Of a stretch of 64,000 nt of DNA, positions 57,692-64,000 are shown one piece after another. The position numbers and the translations under genes are program-made. Within the stretch, counting starts at the first letter, position 1; every line of letters begins with the position of its first letter. The notes beneath the pieces are model-generated. The model was not told where the DNA came from. It saw nothing but the letters and a program-made list of their open reading frames with translations, and did no database searches. This DNA is from Acidihalobacter yilgarnensis (GTDB lineage: Bacteria > Pseudomonadota > Gammaproteobacteria > DSM-5130 > Acidihalobacteraceae), in NCBI RefSeq assembly GCF_001753245.1, contig NZ_CP017415.1:3218040-3282039 (forward strand), in the 5' to 3' direction.

Positions 57692-58882
57692 TCAACGCTC
57701 AATGAGCGCAACCCGCTGGTTGTACCAGTTCATGAACAGCGAGATCAGCAAGCTCAGCGTGAGATAAACCGCCATGGTCATGCCGATGATCACCACCGCC
57801 TGCCCCGTTTGATTGAGCGTCGTCCCCGCAAAAACGTTGACCAGATCCGGGTAACCAATTGCGGTAGCGAGAGATGAGTTTTTGACCAAATTCAGGTATT
57901 GGCTGGTCAGCGGTGGAATGATCACCCGAAGCGCCTGCGGCAAGACAACCAAGCGTGTGGTATTGCCGGGATTTAATCCCAACGAACGGGCCGCCTCGGT
58001 CTGCCCATGGCTAACCGCGAGGATGCCCGAACGGACGATTTCCGCAATTGAGGAAGCGGTGTAGATGGTCAGAGCCAACAGCAGTGCTGTCAGCTCGGGG
58101 ATCATGGTGATGCCACCGGTAAAATTGAAGCCATGCAGGCTTGGCAGCGACCAAGTCAGCGGCATACCCAGCAGCACAAAACTCAATGCCGGCAGCCCCA
58201 CCAACAAAGCCAGCGAGGCATAGACCGTGTGAAAAGGCTGTCCGGTACGCAATTGCCGACGGTGCGCCCAACGTGCGAGCCAGACGACCAATACAATCGC
58301 AACCAGCAGGCTCAGCACTACATAACCGAATCCAGTACCCGGCACCGGTCCCGGCAAATAGACGCCGCGGATGTTCAGGAATGCCCATTCTCCGATCGAC
58401 AAACTCTGGCGCGGTGCGGGTAGTGCCTGCAACACGGCAAAATACCAAAACAGCACCTGCAACAATAAAGGAATATTGCGGAAGGTCTCGATATAGATTC
58501 CGGCCAGGCGAGCAATCAGCCAATTCTTCGACAGCCTGCCGATACCGACTACCAGACCCACCAGCGTGGCCAGCACAATACCCATGACCGAAACCAGCAA
58601 GGTGTTAACCAGCCCAACCAGAAAGGTGCGGCCGTAGGTCGATGAAGGGGTATACGGAATCAGGCTTTGGATAATACCGAAACCGGCTTCTCGATCCAAA
58701 AAACCGAAGCCCGTGGAGATACCTCTTTGCTCAAGATTGCTGACCGTATTGTGAAAAACATAGCCGAGCAATGCGAATACTGCGCCCAAGACCAGCGCCT
58801 GGAATATGATCGCGCGAACCCGCGGGTTGCTCATCAGGCTTGGGCGTCCCGGTACGAGTGGTTCCTTGGGAGGAGCGGACAT
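57692..58882 (-). CDS. aapQ: General L-amino acid ABC permease AapQ
   Basis: About 396 residues with eight membrane helices. The interaction loop EIVRSGILAVSHGQTEAARSLGLNPGNTTRLVVLPQALR is clear. It starts with SNPRVRAIIFQALVLGAVFALLGY after a short tail; the ATG at 58882 is chosen, with 58834 possible. It pairs with AapM. The gap to aapJ holds a strong hairpin. Confidence 0.93.
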   Translation of the reverse strand: MSAPPKEPLVPGRPSLMSNPRVRAIIFQALVLGAVFALLGYVFHNTVSNLEQRGISTGFGFLDREAGFGIIQSLIPYTPSSTYGRTFLVGLVNTLLVSVMGIVLATLVGLVVGIGRLSKNWLIARLAGIYIETFRNIPLLLQVLFWYFAVLQALPAPRQSLSIGEWAFLNIRGVYLPGPVPGTGFGYVVLSLLVAIVLVVWLARWAHRRQLRTGQPFHTVYASLALLVGLPALSFVLLGMPLTWSLPSLHGFNFTGGITMIPELTALLLALTIYTASSIAEIVRSGILAVSHGQTEAARSLGLNPGNTTRLVVLPQALRVIIPPLTSQYLNLVKNSSLATAIGYPDLVNVFAGTTLNQTGQAVVIIGMTMAVYLTLSLLISLFMNWYNQRVALIER

Positions 58883-58905
58883 CGATTGATCCCGTATTGA
58901 TAAAG

Positions 58906-58932
58906 CCCAGGGGGGGCGTGCTCCCCCTGGGG
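58906..58932 (-). terminator. Intercistronic hairpin between aapJ and aapQ
   Basis: GCCCAGGGGG and CCCCCTGGG(GC) form a stem of 9-10 bp. Such hairpins after binding-protein genes often stabilise their mRNA or reduce read-through, giving more binding protein than permease. No T run follows. Confidence 0.65.
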
Positions 58933-58957
58933 CGTTCACAATTCGACCGAAGTCGTG

Positions 58958-59983
58958 TCAGCGAATCGGCGGAGCGTACTGGATGCCGCCCTGATTCCAG
59001 AGGGCATTCAGGCCGCGGCGGATCTTCAGCGGTGATGACATGCCCACATTCCGCTCGAAGGATTCACTGTAATTACCAACCTGCTTGACGATGTCATAAG
59101 CCCACCCGTCGGAAACCCCGAGCATTTTGCCCAAGCCTCCCTTGACCCCGATGAAACGCTGAATCGCTGGGTTATTGCTATCGGCCTTGAGCGAATCGAT
59201 GTTTTTCGAGGTAATACCGAGATTTTCGGCATCCAACATCGCAAACAAGCTCCACTTCACAAGATTGAACCATTCATCGTCGCCCTGTCGCACCGACGGG
59301 CCCAGCGGTTCTTTGGAAATAATTTCGGGCAACACCTCGGCGCTATCCGGGTTGGCCAACAGAATCCGCAACGCATACAACTGAGATTGATCGGAGGTCA
59401 GTACGTCACAACGACCCGCGTCGAATGCCTTCACGGTAGCGTCGGAGGTATCGAAGGTCACCGGTTTGAACTGCATATGCTGGCTGCGGAAATAATCGGC
59501 AAGATTGAGTTCAGTCGTCGTGCCGGATTGTACGCAGACGGTCGCGCCACTTAGATCCTTGGCGCTCTTGACCCCCAGCGCCTTCTTCACCATGAACCCC
59601 TGGCCATCGTAATAATTCACGCCGGCAAAATTGATCCCGAGTGAAGCATCGCGGGTCAGCGTCCAGGTCGTATTACGTGACAGCACATCAACCTCTCCTG
59701 ACTGCAGTGCGGTGAAACGCTCCTTGGCGGTCAGCGGGGTGTACCGTACTTTGTTGGCGTCGCCAAACATTGCCGCAGCGACAGCGCGACAAACATCCAC
59801 GTCCATGCCCTTCCAATGCCCTTTGTCATCGGTATTGGAAAAGCCGGGTAGACCCGTGCTAACGCCACACTGCACATAGCCTTTATTTTTGACGGCGTCG
59901 AAGGTGGCACCGGCGTGGGCAGTTCCCGCCACCATGGCAAACGAAAAGGCGGTACCAACCGCCATCCAGCGTAATTTATGCAT
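58958..59983 (-). CDS. aapJ: General L-amino acid binding protein AapJ
   Basis: 341 residues. The signal peptide ends at TAHAGA; the mature part has TFDAVKNKGYVQCGVSTGLPGFS, GMDVDVCRAVAAAMFGD and VRYTPLTAKERFTALQSGEVDVLSRNTTWT, the AapJ/GltI pattern. It is a periplasmic binding protein for many L-amino acids. First gene of the operon, downstream of a sigma-54 promoter. Confidence 0.95.
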   Translation of the reverse strand: MHKLRWMAVGTAFSFAMVAGTAHAGATFDAVKNKGYVQCGVSTGLPGFSNTDDKGHWKGMDVDVCRAVAAAMFGDANKVRYTPLTAKERFTALQSGEVDVLSRNTTWTLTRDASLGINFAGVNYYDGQGFMVKKALGVKSAKDLSGATVCVQSGTTTELNLADYFRSQHMQFKPVTFDTSDATVKAFDAGRCDVLTSDQSQLYALRILLANPDSAEVLPEIISKEPLGPSVRQGDDEWFNLVKWSLFAMLDAENLGITSKNIDSLKADSNNPAIQRFIGVKGGLGKMLGVSDGWAYDIVKQVGNYSESFERNVGMSSPLKIRRGLNALWNQGGIQYAPPIR

Positions 59984-60128
59984 GATTAGCCCTCATGATT
60001 GTTATTGACTGTCTGTATTTTATGGCGCGCGAGCCCCCCGGCTGCGCGTTACTCCCCGGCCGTATCACGTGTCCGTGCGACCGCCGATCGCCTATGCGTA
60101 TCCCCCGATACGTAAGACACTACTCACA

Positions 60129-60144
60129 TGCAGATATCGGGCCA
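60129..60144 (-). promoter_or_regulatory. Sigma-54 promoter of aapJQMP
   Basis: Minus strand TGGCCCGATATCTGCA: invariant GG and GC with exactly 10 bases between, but two differences in the -24 box make it weaker than the glnK and porin promoters. It lies 146 bases before the aapJ ATG. Confidence 0.65.
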
Positions 60145-60252
60145 GGTGCTGACATATCACCCTCATGGCCGAAAAAACTGTATCACCAGCTTTACACAGC
60201 ATAGCCGCGAACAGGACGAACGGCCAGCATCACCCCGATGAAGGAGCAGATT

Positions 60253-60269
60253 TGCACCACAATGGTGCG
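60253..60269. promoter_or_regulatory. NtrC-type enhancer site upstream of aapJ
   Basis: TGCACCACAATGGTGCG matches TGCACC-N5-GGTGCA except for the last base. It is about 110-125 bases upstream of the sigma-54 promoter, a normal enhancer distance. Confidence 0.8.
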
Positions 60270-60332
60270 TTCGTAACGAGTGCCGCCCGCAAGCTTGTAC
60301 CCACGGGCGACACTTTTCGTAGACCTCGCTGA

Positions 60333-61607
60333 TTACTTCAGGCCCAGCTTCTTGGTGATCACTGCGATCTCGTCAGCACTCATGGTCTGCTTGTTGACGA
60401 TGTTGCCCCCCTCGACCTGCCAGACCACTTCCGGCCCCTGCACGTCACCCTGGGGATCGAAGTTCAGATCACCGGAGGCGCCGACATAGCGGATTGTCTT
60501 GCCCTCGGCCAGCAGCTTGCGAGCCTTTTTGAAACCAGCGACGCCGGCTTCGACAGGCGTGCCCTTCGGATCGCCGGTCACGCTACGGATGTGATCCTTG
60601 ATGCAGGTGCCGGTGCTGCACTTGCCCGCCTCCATCGCCAGCGCGATAGTCGCAACAGCATCGTAGGCATTCGCATCGTAAGGCTGGGTAAAATCATGCC
60701 CGTAAGCCGCCTTGAATGCCTTCTTCACGATCGGCAGACTGGGGGTATCCATACTGCCGGGCACCGTTCCCCAAACATGGCCGTCTAGATATTTCGCACC
60801 GACGCTGGTGATGAACTGCGGGGCATTGAGCGCATCCGGGAACAGGTACTTCTGCGCACCGCCATTGCTGATCCATTCACGCAGGATGGTCGCACCCTCG
60901 TTCGGATAAGCAACCAAGAACAAGGCCTGTGGGTGGCCTGCCAGCGCCTTGGCAACCTCTGAGCGGTATGAAGGCTGCTGCGGGTTGTAAACCACCATCG
61001 AGGTCACCTTGCCGCCATAGGCGGTGAAGGCATCCTTAAAGCGATCAGCCAACCCCAGACCATAGGGATTGTTCAGGTAAATGACCGCCACCTTCTTGAG
61101 ATGGGCTTTTTCCTTGGCCACATAGGCCATGGCCACGCCTTGCAGGGCGTCCGAAGGGCAGGTACGGAACCAGTAACCACCCGTCTTGCCTTCTTTGGCC
61201 AATTGGGTAAACGCTGGTGATGTCGACCCGGCGGAAATCTGCACCACCTTGGAGGGGGCCGTGGCCGAAGTCAGGATCGCCATCGACACGCCACTGGAAT
61301 AGGCGCCGACCAGGGCCGGCACGTGGTTGATGTCGATCAGCTTCTTGGCCGCATCGACACCCGTCGAGGGCTGGGTCTGCGAATCATAGATCATCGCCTT
61401 GAGCGTACATCCATTGATGCCGCCGGCCTTGTTGAACTCCTCGACCGCCAGCTGCACGGCCTTGACGTTCTCCTGGCCGGTTGCGCTGAGCGAACCGGTC
61501 AGCGGCAGGACTGCACCGATGGGGATACTGCAATCGCTGGAGGCGGCATGCCCCACCATGGGCAGCGCGGCCAACAAGGCAGTCGCCAGATAAGGTTTGT
61601 AGCGCAT
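60333..61607 (-). CDS. LivK-type periplasmic binding protein 1
   Basis: 424 residues. Signal peptide to GHAASS, then IPIGAVLPLTGSLSATGQENVKAVQLAVEEFNKAGG, typical of type I (leucine/amide/urea) binding proteins. SSGVSMAILTSATAPSKVVQISAGSTSPAFTQL places the ligand loop. The ligand (branched amino acids, short amides or urea) is not clear. About half identical by eye to the next gene, so a tandem duplication. Four cysteines suggest disulfides. Confidence 0.88.
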   Translation of the reverse strand: MRYKPYLATALLAALPMVGHAASSDCSIPIGAVLPLTGSLSATGQENVKAVQLAVEEFNKAGGINGCTLKAMIYDSQTQPSTGVDAAKKLIDINHVPALVGAYSSGVSMAILTSATAPSKVVQISAGSTSPAFTQLAKEGKTGGYWFRTCPSDALQGVAMAYVAKEKAHLKKVAVIYLNNPYGLGLADRFKDAFTAYGGKVTSMVVYNPQQPSYRSEVAKALAGHPQALFLVAYPNEGATILREWISNGGAQKYLFPDALNAPQFITSVGAKYLDGHVWGTVPGSMDTPSLPIVKKAFKAAYGHDFTQPYDANAYDAVATIALAMEAGKCSTGTCIKDHIRSVTGDPKGTPVEAGVAGFKKARKLLAEGKTIRYVGASGDLNFDPQGDVQGPEVVWQVEGGNIVNKQTMSADEIAVITKKLGLK

Positions 61608-61789
61608 TCGTGTATCTCCTCAATGAGAAAGCGAAACATCCGAGTTAGAGGGGGCCATTGGCCCACCTGTGATGCCCGACCCCTCCTCGCGCACATCTCC
61701 ACTCGGCCATTCCCGTCAGTCAAGACGGGCTCTGCTGCGGGTTTTCCAGACACGCGTTACATCTGTGTGACGCCCCTTGTACGGGATCT

Positions 61790-61817
61790 CGACGCCCGGA
61801 CAATCACCCGGGCGTCG
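61790..61817 (-). terminator. Hairpin between the two binding-protein genes
   Basis: A perfect 10-bp stem CGACGCCCGG / CCGGGCGTCG with an 8-base loop, 36 bases after the second binding-protein gene's stop on the minus strand. No T run. The rest of 61608-61852 shows no gene. Confidence 0.6.
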
Positions 61818-61852
61818 CACACACCATATTGACGTCTTATCGAGTGTATTGC

Positions 61853-63127
61853 CTATTTGGCGTACTGCTTGAGCACCTTGTTGATCGCGTCAACTTTAAT
61901 CATCCCGGTCTCGGCAACCTTGCCGCCCTTGACCGTCCACACCACCATCGGCGCCGTCACGTCGCCGTACTGGTCGAAGCTCAGCGGGCCGGAAGCACCG
62001 ACGTAATGCACTTTTTTGCCGGCTTTGAGCAGCATAGAAGCCTTCTTGAAGCCATCGACGCCGGCATAGATAGGCGTGCCGCCCATACCCGTCACCTTGC
62101 GGATGTTGTCACGAATGGTCGGCGCCTTGTCACTCTTGCCGGATTCCATGGCCAATGCGGCAATCATGACGGCGTCATAGGCATTGGTCATGTAAGCCTG
62201 GGTCGGGTAGCTGCCGTGCTTCTTCTTGAAGTTTTCCTTAAAGGTTGCCAGCGAAGGCGTCTTCTCGGAACCCGCAGCGGTGCCGTAGACCGTCTTGAGG
62301 TACTGCGGACCCACGTCGTCGACAAACTTCTGCGACTCCAGGCCATCCGGTAGCAGGAAGGTCATCGGGCCGCCGGCGGATATCCATTCGCGCGCCACGG
62401 TGGTGCCGTCGCCCGGATAACCGACCAGGAACAGGGCCTGCGGTTTACCTGACAGGGCCTGATTGACCTCGGAACGATAGGAAGGCTGTTTGTCGTTGTA
62501 AGGCACCTCGGCAGTCACCGTGCCACCCATCTTCTTGAAATAGTTCGCAAACTTGCCGGCCAGACCAGTACCGTAAGGGTTGTTGATGTACATCACCGCC
62601 ACGCTCTTGAGGCCGTGCTGATGCGCCAGCATGGCCATCGCCGTACCCTGCAGGGCATCGGAAGGCACGGTACGGAACCAGTAACCGCCAGTGCGGCCTT
62701 CCTGGGCGAGCTGGGTGAAGGTCGGCGAGGTCGACGCGGGCGAAATCTGCACCACATGCGCGGAGCTGGTCACCGAAGTCAGAATGGCCATGCTGACGCC
62801 GCTGGACAGTGCGCCGATGATGACCGGTACGCGATTGATGTCCACCAATTTCTTGGCCGCATCTACGCCCACGGCGGGATTGGTCTGATCGTCGTAAAGG
62901 TCGAATTTCAACTTGCAACCATTCACACCGCCGGCCGCATTGATATCGCTGACCGCGAGCTGAGCACCCTCGCCGATCTGCTGACCTAACGCACCCAGCG
63001 AACCGGTCAAGGCCATCACGCCACCGATGGTGGTCGTGCACTCGGCATGCGCATTGATCGCGGCCATTGACAGTACGCCGGCCGCCACGCCCGCGAACAT
63101 CGACTTTGTCAGTTTTTTAGACACCAT
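61853..63127 (-). CDS. LivK-type periplasmic binding protein 2
   Basis: 424 residues from the ATG at 63127, which has GAGGGG 9 bases upstream; the frame opens further. Signal peptide to AHAE, then CTTTIGGVMALTGSLGALGQQIGEGAQLAVSDINAAGG. Paralogue of the gene at 60333 along its whole length. Upstream of it lies the livM-like permease, so the two binding proteins serve one transporter or choose different ligands for it. Confidence 0.9.
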   Translation of the reverse strand: MVSKKLTKSMFAGVAAGVLSMAAINAHAECTTTIGGVMALTGSLGALGQQIGEGAQLAVSDINAAGGVNGCKLKFDLYDDQTNPAVGVDAAKKLVDINRVPVIIGALSSGVSMAILTSVTSSAHVVQISPASTSPTFTQLAQEGRTGGYWFRTVPSDALQGTAMAMLAHQHGLKSVAVMYINNPYGTGLAGKFANYFKKMGGTVTAEVPYNDKQPSYRSEVNQALSGKPQALFLVGYPGDGTTVAREWISAGGPMTFLLPDGLESQKFVDDVGPQYLKTVYGTAAGSEKTPSLATFKENFKKKHGSYPTQAYMTNAYDAVMIAALAMESGKSDKAPTIRDNIRKVTGMGGTPIYAGVDGFKKASMLLKAGKKVHYVGASGPLSFDQYGDVTAPMVVWTVKGGKVAETGMIKVDAINKVLKQYAK

Positions 63128-63238
63128 GTAATTACCCCTCATCAAGGTCCATTGGTGGACACATTATTAACAACAGATTGAATGCCTTACCCGTTATCCC
63201 ACCCAGTCTTTAAATCATTGTCCTTATTATCTGCCTGC

Positions 63239-63270
63239 TGCGGGCGCGTGCCGCCCGGCACGCACCCGCA
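63239..63270. terminator. Long hairpin after the livM-like gene
   Basis: Arms GCGGGCGCGTGCC and GGCACGCACCCGC pair with one mismatch around GCCC. It lies between the permease and binding protein 2 and may separate their expression. The T-rich side follows it on the plus strand. Confidence 0.65.
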
Positions 63271-63281
63271 ATTTCTTCTTC

Positions 63282-64000
63282 TCAAGGCGCCTGTTTGGCC
63301 CTGGGAATGATCGCTCTCCGGTTACCCAGGATTCCTCTGGGCTTGAAGATCAACGTCAGCATCAGCACCAAGCCGATCAAGATGATCTGGAAGGCGCCAC
63401 CCTTAACCTGCAGACTCGCCGGCAGAATCGCCTGGACCAGCGTGCCGCTGCCGCTCCACAGCATCCAAACCAGCAGCGCACCCAGTACCGCACCGCGATT
63501 GTTGCCGCTACCGCCGATGATCAGCATCGCCCAGATCTGGAAGGTCAGCACCGGCTGGAAATCCTGCGGACTGATGTATTTGATGAAACAGGCGTACAGC
63601 GCGCCACCCAATCCCATGATCATGGAACCGATCACGAATGACTGCAGGCGGTAACTGAACGCGTTCTTGCCGACCGAGCTGGCCGCGGTTTCATCCTCGC
63701 GTATCGCCATCAATACCCGGCCCCAGGGCGAATGCACCATGCGCTCCAGCGCGATGTACACCACGAACAGGATGAGCAAGACCATCGCCAGGAAGAACAC
63801 GTTGTACTCGAAGTTCGACTTGAAGACGTTCGCCAGCGGCTGCGGGATGTTATAGATGCCCTGCGTACCGCCTGTGAGCCACTGGGTGTTCATCGCCACC
63901 AGCTGGATGCTGAAGGCAATGCCGATGGTGGCGATGGCTAGGTAATCGTCACGCAGCCGCAGTGTCGGAAACCCAATGACCAGCGCCGCCACACCAGTGA
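63282..64000 (-). CDS. livM: LivM-like branched-chain amino acid ABC permease (partial)
   Basis: The frame is open to the window edge, so the N terminus is missing; about 239 residues are seen. LRDDYLAIATIGIAF, GGTQGIYNIPQP, MAIREDETAASSVGKNAFSYRLQSFVIGSMIMGLGGALYA and FQIWAMLIIGGSGNNRGAVLGALLVW are LivM family landmarks. The channel subunit works with LivH, LivF and LivG, expected upstream outside the window. Confidence 0.93.
   Translation of the reverse strand, partial: TGVAALVIGFPTLRLRDDYLAIATIGIAFSIQLVAMNTQWLTGGTQGIYNIPQPLANVFKSNFEYNVFFLAMVLLILFVVYIALERMVHSPWGRVLMAIREDETAASSVGKNAFSYRLQSFVIGSMIMGLGGALYACFIKYISPQDFQPVLTFQIWAMLIIGGSGNNRGAVLGALLVWMLWSGSGTLVQAILPASLQVKGGAFQIILIGLVLMLTLIFKPRGILGNRRAIIPRAKQAP

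Noticed and set aside
61715-61740. Possible sigma-54 promoter upstream of binding protein 1
   Set aside because: Spacing fits GG-N10-GC but the -24 and -12 boxes are otherwise poor and no NtrC dyad is upstream.

Overview
The window looks like the chromosome of a GC-rich gammaproteobacterium, with a recent 21-kb insertion of lower and mixed base composition. The evidence is gene content and order: ubiK-comM beside glnK-amtB, a YcgL-family gene, speA/speE, SCO/SenC proteins and a Gram-negative porin. A Chromatiales or Acidihalobacter-like organism would fit, but that is an inference and I would not name a genus.

Layout. 1-11 kb: end of an AlaX-like editing protein, a 2-oxoglutarate oxygenase, a LysE exporter, a DJ-1/PfpI protein, an HAF-repeat secreted protein, an SMR pump, the lutABC lactate-oxidation operon, a curA-like/yqhD reductase pair behind a decayed TetR gene, and an amine oxidase. 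11-16 kb: a GGDEF-EAL protein and two SCO proteins, one without its copper cysteines. 16-20 kb: urease operon ureD-ureA-cynS-ureB-ureC, with cyanase inside it and a one-base frameshift in ureC. 20-28 kb: ycgL, speA, speE, an ars cluster, a TMEM175-like channel and a fetAB-like exporter. 28-32 kb: amtB, glnK, porin, ubiK and the 5' part of comM. 32.9-54.2 kb: a genomic island splitting comM. 54-64 kb: the rest of comM, a cytochrome c, aapJQMP and branched-chain amino acid transport genes.

Two themes stand out. First, four operons (ureDA-cynS-BC, glnK-amtB, porin, aapJQMP) each carry a GG-N10-GC sigma-54 promoter with a GCAC-N7-GTGC NtrC-type site upstream. They read as one nitrogen-starvation regulon linking outer-membrane entry, uptake and release of ammonia from urea and cyanate.

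Second, the island is bounded by a 16-bp direct repeat; removing one copy plus the insert restores an in-frame ComM of about 506 residues. A large serine recombinase lies just inside the right end. Cargo: a decayed restriction helicase, a type I restriction-modification operon (hsdR, frameshifted hsdS, an unknown gene, rhuM, hsdM), a replication-relaxation-like gene, dinB, a short cluster of integron cassettes with two attC sites (one cassette gene split by an IS5-family element), and an AlbA_2-domain protein. The most unusual cargo is a three-gene ubiquitin-like conjugation operon: a 50-residue disordered peptide translationally coupled to an E2-E1 fusion, then a JAB/JAMM protease, with no CD-NTase and no beta-grasp ubiquitin-like gene beside it.
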